NCBI RefSeq assembly: GCF_910594005.1
Contig: NC_057829.1
Coordinates: forward strand, 57,643,001 to 57,707,000
Source: Cervus elaphus
Taxonomy: Eukaryota > Chordata > Mammalia > Artiodactyla > Cervidae
Length of the DNA stretch: 64,000 nt
Reading direction: 5' to 3'
Part shown: positions 11,895-24,500 of the stretch, in pieces
Position numbering within the stretch: the stretch's first letter is position 1
How the letters are laid out: the number at the start of each line of letters is the position of its first letter
Position numbers and translations under genes: made by a program
Notes under the pieces: model-generated
The model's input: the letters and a program-made list of their open reading frames with translations, nothing else
Database searches by the model: none
Told to the model about the DNA's origin: nothing

Positions 11895-12789
11895 AATGCT
11901 ACAGGAATGCTTGTTTTTGCCTCGAAACAACTTTTCTTTAGAGAAAAGTTTAGGTGTTTGGTCCTTCTCTCTGAACCTGTATCCATTCAGTGTCTCAACC
12001 TCATAGGGCATTCTTGTTGGTGAATATTTAATTTAGTTGTTATTAGCAAAGCACATGACTAAATACTAACTTTATACTTTGGTTTATTGATACTTTAAGT
12101 TCTTAATGATTTCATGGTCATATATGAAAATTTGGTAGTATAACATTAGTGTTAGGACCCAAATTAAGTATAAATTATTATAACCTAAAAAGGAATCCCT
12201 TGATTAAAATGTGGTCAGTGTAAAGAATGCTATTTTTATAGTTTTTCTGTATGCCTCCATAAAGAAGGATAAAACTAAATTTTGAAGGTAATTAATTATG
12301 TGGTGGTGGTGACGTTTACATAAATCTTTTGCAGTCATATAACTAAATATAATGACAAATGTGATGATTTTTAAATCTATTCATTTTACTGCTCTTTAAC
12401 TTCTCTACTATATTGTCATTTTCTTTATTTTCTCCATATTACCTTGTCCCATCTCCCTCATAATTTTTCTTCTTATGCTCTTCTTCCTCTTTCCCCCTCC
12501 TTTTTCTTTCTTAATCCCAGGATTAAGGTGTTTAATCAAGCTGAGATTGCAAGAGTGTAGAGGAGGTATAAATCCAAGTAAGAGGGCTCAGGAGTGTTAG
12601 GATTGACAACAGGAGTGACTGCTGCCTTTGGCAAGAAGAACCAGATGAAGATAGAATTAAATATCAGTCTATTAATGCTCCCATCTTCTTTGAGGGGTGG
12701 AGATAACTGGAGATGAGGTTCCACCATTGGTATGAATAAACTCTTCCACAGTGATGTTAAAGAGCTCTGATTTCAATAAATGTTTGAAC

Positions 12790-13060
12790 ATAGAGCTGAT
12801 TTTGCTCATTCCAAGCCAATGTTCAATAAGTATTTATGAACTACTAGATACTAATTATTTGGAGAGGGGAGATGTGGTTAAAATCCACACAAAAGTAATA
12901 TTAGAGATAGTTCCATCCTTATGGAGCTTAACACTCCTTTAGAGAATCACAGTCTGGCTAGGAATACTTATATGACAGTGAGTCGTGTGGAAATAACTCG
13001 TATTTCAAGTCAGGTTTAGAAGGAAATTAGAAAAGCCATTCCTGTTGCCCAATTATAATC
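12790..13060 (-). repeat. Ancient L2 LINE fragment
   Basis: ccaatgttcaataagtattt and ccttatggagcttaacactc correspond to the antisense L2 3' end. Confidence 0.5.
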
Positions 13061-13459
13061 TGTAAATTACTGAACATATAAAATATAATCATTTATTTCT
13101 GTTTACAGTCAGCACTCGTGTATTATGCCAAACAAGGAATACTGTTATGAGTGACCTAGATCTATAGATGGTTAGCTACCTAGATCTGTAGATGGTTTTA
13201 GCTTTACTAAGTTGGGGAAGATAGTAGAAAATGAAGAAAGTGGATTCTGAACTTCCATTTCAGTTTACCAGAAGATATTCTTACTATTGATGGTAGATCT
13301 ATTTTCTTCACAAGTAGTTACCTTTGTTGCTGTCCTCCTGCTCCTAGTAAGATTATATGGAAAACTGAGTCCTTTGATATTTATTGTTTACCATTTTTTC
13401 AGTTTTATATGAATTTTATGCTGTTCTAGTTTATGATCTCATGTAGGATTGTAGATAGG

Positions 13460-14120
13460 ATCACATAATTTTTTTAAAAATTTTCTTGGAGTATAGTTGA
13501 CTTACAATGTTATGTGAGTTTCAGGTGTACAGCAAATTGTTTCAGTTATACACGTGCATATATTCATTCTTTTTCAGATTCTTTTCTGATATAGGTTATC
13601 ACAGAATTTTGAGTAGAGTTCCCTGTGCGGTACTACTATGGGGCTTCCCTGGTGGCTCAGACGGTAAACAAACCATCTGCAAAGCTGGAGACCTGGGTTT
13701 GATCCCTGGTTTGGGAAGATCCCCTGGAGGAGGGTATGGCAACCCACTCCAGTATTCTTACCTGGAAAATCTCTGACAGAGGAGCCTGGCGATGGGGTTG
13801 CAAAGAGTCAGACACGACTGATCGACTAAGCACAGCACACAGCATACTACTATACTACTATATAGTAGTGTGAGTGTGTTAATCCCAAACTCCTGATTTA
13901 TCCATCTTCTCCACACTCCCCCTTTGGTAACCATAATTTAGTTTTCAATCTCTGTAAGTCTGTTTTTGTTTTGTAAGTAAGTTCATTTGTGTCATTTTTT
14001 TAAAATTAGATTCTACATATGAGTGATTTCACGTGGTATTTGTCTTTTTCTGTCTAACGTACTTAGTATGGTAAGTCCATCCATCCCTAGGTCCATCCAT
14101 GTTGCTGTAGGATCACATAA
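13460..14120 (-). repeat. L1 LINE 3' region, split by Bov-tA
   Basis: gtatagttgacttacaatgt, cagttatacacgtgcatata and ctgtaagtctgtttttgttt are typical of antisense artiodactyl L1. It is interrupted at 13641-13848. Confidence 0.75.
13641..13848 (+). mobile_element. Bov-tA SINE nested in L1
   Basis: gggcttccctggtggctcag head, cccactccagtattcttacc middle and gacacgactgatcgactaag tail. A repeated ctactat motif lies on both flanks. Confidence 0.9.
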
Positions 14121-17100
14121 TTTATAATGCTTTTGGCAAAGATTCTGTTCCTTGATTTGTCCAGACAGGTGGTTGGTTCATAGCAGATTAAAACTGATCC
14201 TAGGTACTTTCTTCCTTCAAACAATCATCATTTGACAGCAAAAAAATTCTCTTTACAAGCATATAGCCCACTAGGGAATTGTTATGAAAGCATACTTATA
14301 AATATTAATAAACATTTCAACTCTTTTTGGTTGATTTACTTATCAGGTATGTGCACTTAAAGGCACAAGTCCAGATTGACATTTCCTCATCAAGGTAATT
14401 TCTTGAAGAAATTTTAAGTGAATAAAAAAAGTCTGTTCTAAAACATTTAGAATTCTGACATTAGAATTCTAAAACATTTAGAGTTACAAGTACATAGAAC
14501 TGTTAAAAGATTAATATAGAAATAACCAGTTAATATAAAAAACAATTTTAAAGTATGGTAGTTAGTATGCAGTGAAAGTGAGTAGTGGATAGAAAATTTT
14601 GATGAGCTAGCTTTTTATGTATTAATTTTTCTAGTCTTAAAAGAGGCTTAAAATTATTTCCCCTGATTATTAATGTTAACATTTAATCATACTTTCTTCT
14701 TGTACTTATCTGTTCTAAAACAAAGTGCAACTAATTCTTTAAGTACAGGACCATGGTGATATAACATTAATTTTATGATTTCAGAGGCGTGGATTTAATA
14801 ACAACTTGATAATGATAGTTATTTTTCACCTATATTTGTTTTTCAGATTAACTTACAAATAGTTTACTGGTAAAATTCTAGGTATGGAAATTGGCCAAAA
14901 ATAAAATTAGTCTTGAAAACTTTAATCTCATATAAAGTGATATAATTTTTTTATCAGTGTCAGTAATTATTTAAATAAGGATGCCTTAAAGTTTCAGTAG
15001 TGTTATGTTCCTGCCATCATAAAGATATTTCATAGCAGCATATTATTTTAACACTTTTATGTAAAGTAGTATATCACCAAACATAGAGAGGGTGCTAACA
15101 CTTTTATTTACATTTCAGTTGAATTTCTGCACTTTTCCTTCTTTTTTTCGTGGCCTGTGATCCGTTTCTGTCTTAATAGGGCAGCTGACAGTTCTTTTCA
15201 AGTGTACTTAGAAAGGCAAAAGAGCCCTTTTCATAGTACTTATAAGAGGTCATGCTTCTGTCTTTCAGTTTGAATTTGATACTGCTTCATGAATTGTTGG
15301 GTATGAAAGATTAGGAAGTAGGTCCAGTGGTCAAATTTTACCTGCCCACCCGGACTTTGCCCTGAGGTCAAACTCCTGATACTTGCTGTTCTGAATAGAG
15401 GAGTTGATGACAAGTATGAGCTGATACAAGGGGAAAGTTAGAACCATATCAAAGCTGAAGGCAAGAGAATTGGGACTCAATGAGAGACTGTAGCTAAAAG
15501 ATGGATCATCAGAATTGCCCTCTTCTAAAGAAAAGGAAATAGCTGACCTGTGAGTGAAAAGACTTTATCATCCTGCCAATCACATGCTTGCTAATGGAAG
15601 CCAGTTATCTCAACAACATTTTAAGACCTACTGACCCAGTAGACAGTGTGGAGGATTAGCAGTACTGGTACTGTCTTATGTGAGTATCCTTCCTCACTCA
15701 ATTTTAAATGTGCTGTTTGAACATGATTTGTCTGTGTATACTTTTTTAGTAAGTAAAGCCTACCATCCTTCTACCCCCAGTTCTGAAATGGAGTCACTAA
15801 ATGATGACGGACTTTGATACACTTGTGTGTATCTGTTTTCTTTTACAAAGACCGTGTCTTTTGTTAAATATAATCTTTCAAATGGATTACAAAAGAATTT
15901 CAAAATATGTAAAATGAAAACCTTAAAAATTTTAAATATTTTTATTATAAGATTTTTATATAATATATAGTATTTAGTAATACATTTTAAAATAACTCAT
16001 TCTTAATACATAGCAAAATTTCACTAAATGTCACTGAAAAAAGAGGTGTCCCATATAACTGAATTTCCCAGGAAACTAAATATTAGTGTTTAATCACTCA
16101 AACTTTTAAAATGTAGCCAAGTTAGTGGGAAACTTTAAAAATATATCTCTTACCTTCATAGCTTCTTATTGAGCATAATTCTCACAGTAGACTGAGCATT
16201 CATGGCTCACTAATAATCCTAATACCAAATCCTCTTTACTTGGTCCTATTTCACTTTGTGATAAATTAGACTGGCAAGATATTATTGCTACATCTGACAA
16301 TATCTTGATAATCCTTCAGATAATAGGGAGAGGTTGAGGTAGGTTAGATGATAATGCAGTTAGATAGGTTTGAAGCTAATAAAACAATCTCTTCCCCAGA
16401 GAATGTTGGCTAATGTATCATTATCACCCTCAATCAATATGTCCTGAAGTGTCTTTCCAGGAACACTGATTTCTCAAGATGAGAAAAGACGTCTTTAAAA
16501 AAGAGTCTAAGTCAGCTAAGTTTAGGAAACACTTTATACTCTAATCTCTTCTTAAAAATTTACCATGTGCATTAGAATTGTAAGGACTGAGAAATGGTTT
16601 GGTAACCCAACATTACCTAAACTCCTCACAGAATACATCCCTTGCTAATTTGGAGTTGTATTACGTGAACATACTTTGGGAAATGCTGCTTTAAGTCAAG
16701 ATTCTGGCAACACCTTCTTGATGTCTGTCTTTGACAGTTTGGGATGAGCATATTTTTAAAATGATGACTTGGATAAATACATAGAAGACAGAATCAAAGT
16801 GCTCTCCATAGACTTGAGTGATAAGCCAAAGCCAACAAAGTTACATTTAGCAAGAAAAATATTGAGTGCTCTATTTAACTTTTTTAAAATTAAATTTTTA
16901 AAAACACAGAATGTGGTAAATCTGACTTTTATTATGAAAAAGATCTGGTTGTTTTAGTTAACCTCCAAATGAACCAGCAGTATGCTGGGAATTCTTAGAC
17001 TGCATTAATGAATGTGTGATATTTGGGTTAAACTACTGTGATTTGTGGCTGTTAAGACTGTGCTTTAAGTATTGCATGATTTGAGAACACATAAGAGAGA

Positions 17101-17166
17101 ATTACAAGGGTAATGAGAGATCGGATACCTTGTCATATGAAGAGCCTTTAAAGATGTGATACTAGG

Positions 17167-17275
17167 GGACTTCCAGCGGTCCAGTGGCTAAGACTCTGTG
17201 CTTCCACTGCAGGGGCCATAGGTTTGATCTCTGATTGGGGAACTAAGATCCCACATGCCGTGTGACTAAAAGAAA
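17167..17275 (+). mobile_element. CHR-type SINE
   Basis: gacttccagcggtccagtgg head, box-B-like ggtttgatctctgattgggg, A-rich tail. Confidence 0.75.
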
Positions 17276-17400
17276 AAAAATCTGGGAATATATAGTCTAA
17301 ACCCTTAGAGAGGTATCTTTTTGTAGTGAAAATCAAATACGTGGTTCTTATTAGCCTATATTTGAGTCATTTTCTATACCATTTTCTGCTGCCTATTATA

Positions 17401-17932
17401 GTTCAGCTCAGTTCAATTGCTTAGTTGTGTCTGCCTCTTTGGACCCCATGAACTGCAGCACTCCAAGCTTCCCTGTCCATCACCAACTCCTGGAGCTTAC
17501 TCAGACTCACATCCATCAAGCTGGTGATGCCATCCAACCATCTCATCCTCTGTCCTCTTCTCCTCCTGCCTTCAATCTTTCCCAGTATCAGGGTCTTTGC
17601 CAGTGAGTCAGCTCGTCTCATCAGGTAGCCAAAGTATTAGAGTTTCAGCTTTAGCATCAGTCCTTCCAATGAATATTCAGTACTAATTTCTTTTAGGACT
17701 GACTGGTTTGATCTTCTTGCAGTCCAAGAACTCTCAAGAGTCTTCTCCAACACCACAGTTCAAAAGCATCAGTTCTTTGGTACTCAGCTTTCTTTGTGGT
17801 CCAACTCTCACATCCATACATAACTATTGGAAAAACTGTAACTTCGACTAGACAGACCTTTGTTGGCAAAGTAATGTCTCTGCTTTTTAATATGCTGTCT
17901 AGGTTGGTCATAGCTTTTCTTCCAAGGAGCAA
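17401..17932 (-). mobile_element. BovB LINE, 3' fragment
   Basis: Antisense 3' half-kilobase of BovB: gttcagctcagttcaattgc through cttttcttccaaggagcaat. It retains frame pieces such as LGLQEDQTSQS with no full domain. Confidence 0.9.
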
Positions 17933-18360
17933 TAACCCTATGCCATAAAAATTACAATTTTTCTTTTCCTATATAGGATTAGATTCCATTTTCAAGTATT
18001 TTATTTCTGGCAAAATAGGGAAAAGAAGAGGGATCATTCCTCTGAACTGTGTGTAGAGAATGTAAGAGAGAATTCTCATTGTGTAAGATATATTTGGAAC
18101 TCACAGCACTTTTCAGATAAATGTTTTATTGAAATATAACATATATTCAAACAACTCATAGGTGTACTGTTGCCAATTTTTGACAAAGTGAATACATCTC
18201 TTTAACACCCAGATTGAAAAGAACAACTTCACTAGGAAGTACCTCGAAAGAGACCACCACCCTTCACTGCACTTCTCCCTCTCAAAGGATAATAACTATA
18301 GTGATTTCTAACACCACAGATAAATTTTGTCTGATTTTGAACTTTGTATACATGGAATCA

Positions 18361-18556
18361 GGACTTCCCCAGTAGCTCAGTTCGTTAACAATTTGCCTGC
18401 AATGCAGGTTCGATCTCTGGGTGGGGAAGATCCCTTGGAGAAGGAAGTGGCAACCCACTCCAGTATTGCCTGAAAAATCCCATGGACAGAGGAGCCTGAT
18501 GGCCTACAGTCCATGGGGTCGCAAAGGGTCAGGTACAACTGAGTGTCTAAGCATAT
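18361..18556 (+). mobile_element. Bov-tA SINE nested in L1
   Basis: ggacttccccagtagctcag head and ggggtcgcaaagggtcaggt tail. Confidence 0.9.
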
Positions 18557-18686
18557 AGGCATATATATGTGGAATCATGTACTACTCACTTTTTGGTTCT
18601 GTCTTCTTTTGCTCAGTATTATGTTTGTGAAATTTATCCATGCTGTTACATGTAGCTGTGGTTCATTCATTCTCTTTGCTATGTAG

Positions 18687-18687
<1 letters not shown>

Positions 18688-18722
<35 letters not shown>
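18688..18722. repeat. (CTG)n microsatellite
   Basis: Eleven CTG units abutting the Bov-A2, i.e. the AGC-repeat tail characteristic of that SINE. Confidence 0.92.
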
Positions 18723-18985
18723 AAGTCGCTTCAGTCGTGTCCGACTCTGTGCGACCCCATAGACGGCAGCCCACCAGGCTCCCTTCTCCCTGGGATTCTC
18801 CAGGCAAGAACACTGGAGTGGGTTGCCATTTCCTTCTCCAATGTGTGAAAGTGAGAAGTGAAAGTGAAGTCGCTCAGTCGTGCCGACTCTTAGCGACCCT
18901 GTGGACCGCAGCCTACCAGGCTCCTCCATCCATGGGATTTTCCAGGCAAGAGTACTGGAGTGGGGTGCCATTGCCTTCTCCGAGT
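18721..18985 (-). mobile_element. Bov-A2 SINE (dimer) nested in L1
   Basis: Two Bov-A monomers in tandem: taagtcgcttcagtcgtgtc ... and gtgaagtcgctcagtcgtgc ..., joined by gtgaaagtgagaagtgaaag, the Bov-A2 linker. Confidence 0.88.
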
Positions 18986-19861
18986 CTACCATTATATAAA
19001 AATGCAGTAATTTATACATTGATGGGGATATGAATTGATTCCAGTTTTACTGTTATAAATTGTGCTAACATGACATGCTATTGCATGTCTTTTGATGAAT
19101 GTGGACATGTTTTTGTTGAGGTATTTTACCTCGGAGTGGAATTGCTGTGTCAGGAGGATAGGTTTATAATCAGTTATAATAGATACTGTGAAGCAGTTTT
19201 CCAAAGCAGGAGTACTAGTTCATACTTCATACTTCAGCCAGCAGTGTAGAAGAGTTATTTTTGCTCTGCATCCTTGCTATCACTTGATATTAGTTGTCTT
19301 TTCCTTTTCAGGCTTTCTAGTGGGTATTAAATACTTTTACATTATGGCTTTAATCTGCATTTCCTTGATAAGTTATGAAATTGAACTCCTTTTCATTTAT
19401 CTGTTGTCTCAATATCCTCTTTTGTGAATAACCTTTTCAAGTTTTTCCCATTTATTTTTCAATTGGATTGTCTACTTCTTACAGATTTCTAGAAGTTCTT
19501 TGTATATTTTGACTATGAGTCCTTTCTCAAGTGTGTGTATTGCAGGTATCTTCTGCTCTGTGTTGTCTGTTAACTCTTACTGATGGCTTTTGTTAAATAA
19601 AAGCTCATGATTTTAATGAAATCCAATTTATCATTTTTTTCCTTCATGATTAATCAGTTCTTTTCATGGTTCAATTTAAGAAGTCTTTACCTACCCCTGA
19701 AATTGTAAATGTTTTTTTCTAAAAGTTTTATTGTTTTACCATTCATATTTAGGTTTACAGTGCATCTGGAATTGATTTTTGTGCATAGTATAGAGTGTAA
19801 GGTTCAAGATTCATTATGTTCCATATGTTATCCAGTTGACCCAGGACGATTTAGTGAAAAG

Positions 19862-19921
19862 AATTGGCTCTCATAGCCAATTAATTTCAAATTAATTTGG
19901 CTCTCATAGCCAAATTAATTT
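19862..19921. repeat. Duplicated hairpin-forming palindrome
   Basis: Two copies of TTGGCTCTCATAGCCAA. The first has an 8-bp perfect stem (862-869/875-882 of this kilobase), the second a 14-bp perfect stem (19889-19902/19908-19921), each with the loop CTCAT. It sits at the edge of the L1 fossil. Confidence 0.85.
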
Positions 19922-20204
19922 CAATGTAAATTAATTATAAAACACAAGACTTTGAAACATAAATGATATGTATTTCTAATATACAAGTAACATGGGTTCA
20001 GTTGTCTCCCAGTTAACTGTATGCTTATACTTCATGATTCATGCCATACCTCATTAGGAAATTAGTTATAGGGCTGAGGTTTTAAAATAGCAGCCTAACT
20101 ATATCCCTACCACATCAAAGGTATTTTTAAAAATAAAGCAGTTCTGGAGCAAGTATTCATAACAATACAGGTAACATAAAAGAAAAAAGCAAAGCGATAA
20201 GCCA

Positions 20205-20312
20205 TGAAGATAAGAATTGTGCCTTTTTGGTTCACTACTGTACATCTATTGCTTAACGCTATTCCTGGCACATAGTAAACAATCAGTAAATGTTGACTAA
20301 GGTGAATGCAAA
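20205..20312 (+). repeat. L2 LINE 3' end
   Basis: ttcctggcacatagtaaaca followed by atcagtaaatgttgactaag matches the sense L2 terminus. Confidence 0.6.
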
Positions 20313-20348
20313 TTATTCAGCTATAGTAAAAAATATTTTTGGTGTGTT

Positions 20349-21177
20349 CAGTTCAGTTCAGTCGCTCAGTCGTGTCCGACTCTTTGCGACCCCATGAATC
20401 GCAGCATGCCAGGCCTCCCTGTCCATCACCAGCTCCTGGAGTCCACTCAGACTCATGCCCATCGAGTCGGTGATGCCATCCAGCCGTCTCATCCTCTGTC
20501 GTCCCTTTCTCCTCCTGCCCCCAATCCCTCCCAGCATCAGGGTCTTTTCCAATGAGTCAACTCTTTGCATGAGGTGGCCAAAGCATTGGAGTTTCAGCTT
20601 TAGCATCAGTCCTTTCAGTGAACACCCAGGACTGATCTCCTTCAGGATGGACTGGTTGGATCTCCCTGCAGTCCCAGGGACTCTCAAGAGTCTTCTCCAA
20701 CACCACAGTTCAAAAGCATCAATTTTTCGGTGCTCAGCTTTCTTCACAGTCCAACTCTCACATCCATACATGACCACTGGAAAAACCATAGCCTTGACCA
20801 GAGGACCTTTGTTGGCAAAGTAATGTCTCTGCTTTTTAATATGCTATCTAGGTTGGTCATAACTTTCCTTCCAAAGAGTAAACGTCTTTTAATTTCATGG
20901 CTGCAGTCACCATCTGCAGTGATTTTGGAGCCCAAAAAAATAAAGTCTGGCACTGTTTCCACCATCTCCCCATCTATTTCCCATGAGGTGATGGGACCAG
21001 AATCCATGATCTTAGTTTTCTGAATGTTGAGCTTTAAGCCAACTCTTTCACTCTCCTCTTTCACTTTCATCAAGAGACTTTTTAGTTCCTCTTCACTTTC
21101 TGCCATAAGGGTGGTGTCATCTGCATATCTGAGGTTATTGATATTTCTCCCAGCAATCTTAATTCCAGCTTGTGCTT
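20349..21177 (-). mobile_element. BovB LINE, 3' fragment
   Basis: The best-preserved 3' BovB end of the window: gttcagttcagtcgctcagt, then an 830-bp antisense body. A minus-strand frame (20744-21106) begins MAESEEELKSLLMKVKEESE, just after the lost catalytic box. Confidence 0.93.
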
Positions 21178-21782
21178 AGGTATTACCAAATATTCCTAAT
21201 TTGGTATTAGGAATTGGGATACTCCATATAAATTAATGTTCCCTATAAAAAACATACTTTAAAAGAAATAAAATTTTCTTTACTATTTCAGTTATTTTTC
21301 ATGGGAATAGTTCTAAAAAATACATGACACATTTTTCTGCCTTCTCATGTAAAACTGTAAGCATTACAAACACTTCTTGATTTCTCTTGGTCATTTAGGG
21401 ATACTAAAAGAAATGTCATTGTTCCAAAACCAACTGTTCTTTTACGGAGAAAGAAATATTTTTAGCAGGGGAATTATAGGAATTTAGACAAAGGCAGTAT
21501 ATGCCTTAATTGAGCAATCAACAATGACTAAATATAAACTAGAACTTAAATAAAGCAACATTTCCTAAACTTCTGTTATTTGGAACAGTGAGTCATGAAG
21601 AAAGTAGGTTATAGTCAGTTAATTTTAGGAAATCCTGAATATTGTGTTCCTCTCTTGTAAATTCACAATTTTATTAGCACATTGAAGGCTTTGAGAGTCC
21701 TGTAGTTAAGGTGTATCCCTCCCTCCCACCACCACCACCAGACTTGTTTAAGTACAAAATACTTTTTAAAAAAAAAATCTCT

Positions 21783-21970
21783 TGGGACTTCCCTGGTGAT
21801 TCCATAGCTAAGACTCCTCACTCCCAATGCAGAGGACTCAGGTTCGATTGCTGTTCAAGGAACTAGATCCCATGTGCCACAACTAAGAGTTTGCATGCCA
21901 AAACTGAAAGATCCTGCATGCCGCAGCTAATACGTTGTGCAACCAAATAAATAAATGGAATATTCTTTTT
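21783..21970 (+). mobile_element. CHR-type SINE
   Basis: tgggacttccctggtgattc head, box-B-like ggttcgattgctgttcaagg, aaataaataaatgg tail. Confidence 0.75.
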
Positions 21971-22679
21971 TAAAAAAGAGAAAGAGCAGAGAATCCAAGT
22001 ATGAATCCACACAAATATAGTGTTTAAAAAAAAAATCTCCTACTGTCCTGCAAATCAGTGCTTTATAACACAGTTTGAAAACACTGAATTACCTGGACTG
22101 CTGCAATGCGTTAATCTATGGATTTCTAGAACTATGTTCTGGTTAAAACAGAAGCCTGTGAAAGCAAATAGGTAAGCCTTTTAGTAGATAGATGAAATTT
22201 AAATATTAAAACACAGATAATACAAAAATGATGAAAAATAGTAGAAAACTTTCAAAAATAATTTGTCGAACTTCCTTTTTTAAAAAAAACATTCAGATAA
22301 TTTTATGAAGAATGGTAATTACTAGAGGATTAATGCTGCTTAGCTTTAGTAAACCAGTCAGTCAGTCATACAGAATAACTTGTTTTTTAGGAAGAATGAA
22401 ACGGTAACACAGGATTGCTTGTGAAGAATGAAGAGATTTAAGAGGGAAATTAAAATACCAGCTCATATGGAGTTCAGATCCTTACAGTTGTCACATTCCT
22501 TAGTGAATCATCAAGGCTATTGTTATTGAGCCACTGTATGCATACTTGGAGAGAAATAAAGAATATATTTGCTACTTTTTTTTCCTCCATTACTAATGCA
22601 CTGTAAATGAGATGAGAAAATTTTGAAAGAGAGGTATTTTGATAAAATAATCAAGTTCTGCATTTTGTTTGTTGTGAAG

Positions 22680-22801
22680 AACATCTCCTGGGTTGCCATT
22701 TCCTTCCCCAGGGATTCTTCCCAACCTAGGGATTGAACCCACATCGCCTGTATCTCCTGTATTGACAGGCAGATTCTTTACCACTGTGCCACCTGGGAAG
22801 C
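22680..22801 (-). mobile_element. Bov-tA SINE, head fragment
   Basis: Antisense: ggttgccatttccttcccca through accactgtgccacctgggaa. Confidence 0.85.
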
Positions 22802-23011
22802 AAATACATTTGAAGTGACTTTTTTCGAGATAACTGTACCTTTCCTTAAGACAGAAAACCCTAATACCTTCCAAATTAAGAATCTTAACGCCAAAATGTC
22901 ACAAAGAAAATAGTATTACTACTTAGTGGTACTAAAAATGTAATGAAAACACTTCTGTGAGTCCTTTAAAGGACTTTAAATGTTCTCAGTTTACACATTA
23001 TGTTTGTGGGT

Positions 23012-23053
23012 ATGTGTCCTCAGTTGTACTCTGCAACCCCGTGGACTGTAGTC
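23012..23053 (-). mobile_element. Bov-tA/BovB tail remnant
   Basis: A short diverged match: ctctgcaaccccgtggactg. Confidence 0.5.
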
Positions 23054-24114
23054 ACATTAACTTAACCATAAGCACCTTCAGATACAAAATAGAGAAGAGT
23101 TAGGGAAACAAAAGCTGCTTTATTCAGTTTGTCTCTCTCCCCAATCACCAAGTCCTCCCTGGCAGCCAAGGAGGACGTGTACACCTAAAAAAACTTTTAC
23201 CATCCATCACTTCTTTGATCTGACTTAATTTAAAGACTATGTTTTTTAAAAGTAATTTTGTGACCCTGCATATGCATCTTTTATTAATGGTACCCAGGGA
23301 AGATTCTCTGCCTCCCAGAAGAGTCAATGGACATTCTGAATTCTGAATATAAGCCGATTCCTTTTAGTTTGCTTTTTTTTTTTTAACATTATCAATTTCT
23401 AAAACTTGACTATCCATATCCTGAGCCAGTGTGACTTCATATACTTGGAACAGGAGTATAGTGCATGCCGTTTTTTAAAAAGGTAGCTCATAAAACCCCT
23501 CTTCCCTTCGCAGATTTGTTTTCTTACTTGCATATGTCATCAACACACATGCCATTTTCTTTCATGATAAACTCCAAATCTGGACTTCTCAATACAATAA
23601 CCTGCATGAGGTAACTCAACAGCCCATTAGCCCTGACTATTATAGCCCTGACTATTACAGATTTGACTGATTTGACTGTTCTTATATTCTACCACTTTGT
23701 AGACAGATATGTTAGGAATGATTTGAAGCTTTTTATTATTTTTATTGTTTCCTTAAGCATTCAACTCCATGAGCAGGAATTGGTTATAACATAGATTGCA
23801 TTGCATAAAGGTCCTTATGTGCCTTTAGATCAGGGATTCTAACCTGGGGATCATAGGTTGGTTTAGATTTATGCAAAATCTTTTCTATATGTGCATATTT
23901 CTGAGAACAGGGTCCAGTATTTTCAATAGATTCACAAAGGCATCATATGTGACCTAACAGCAGTTATCTCATCACCACTGCTCCAGGGAAACTGAAAACT
24001 GAGCATGCACACACACCTTAAGACACCTTTGGAACAGGAAGTGCATAAGTAAATTAAACATTTGTTAGTGAAATCCTAGAAGTATTTGTAGTAAAAGGCA
24101 TTATGTATGTATGG

Positions 24115-24500
24115 ATTGTCATTTATTTATTTACTAATTCATTTATTCAACAAGTGTTTATTGAGTGCCTTCTATAGCCAGCTACTGGGTAAACAATTGA
24201 ACAGCAGGCAATAAAAGAGCTCCACAACCTGAGAGATGAGTTAGCTAGTATCACAGATGATAAAGTTGAAGATAAAGACTGTTCGATTCACGTGTAAATC
24301 TATGGCTGATTCATATCAATGTATGACCAAAAATAAAAAAAATAATAATAATAAAACTAATGATAGCAAGTTAAAAAAAAAATAAATCAGTATGCCTTTA
24401 AAAAAAAAAAAAAAAGACTGTTCGATTCAGAAAGGTGTCTTGGCTAATAGGATGGAAATTAAGGAGTGTAGAAAGAAAGCCATTGAAGAATCCAAATGGT
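24115..24500 (-). repeat. Ancient L2 LINE fragment, split by young L1
   Basis: ttattcaacaagtgtttatt and gagtgccttctatagccagc are the antisense L2 end; interrupted at 24291-24412. Confidence 0.55.
24274..24429 (+). mobile_element. 5'-truncated L1-BT tail with perfect 17-bp target-site duplication
   Basis: Insert 24291-24412 begins cgtgtaaatctatggctgat and continues tcatatcaatgtatgacc, which resembles the terminal part of ruminant L1. A/T-rich sequence and a terminal poly(A) follow. It is bounded by AAAGACTGTTCGATTCA at 24274-24290 and 24413-24429 without mismatch. Confidence 0.82.

Larger units (their letters stand above)
18113..19860 (-). repeat. L1 LINE 3' region, split by two SINE insertions
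   Basis: attgaaatataacatatatt, ggaattgctgtgtcaggagg and tatagagtgtaaggttcaag follow the antisense L1 3' order. SINEs interrupt it at 18361 and 18688. Confidence 0.65.
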
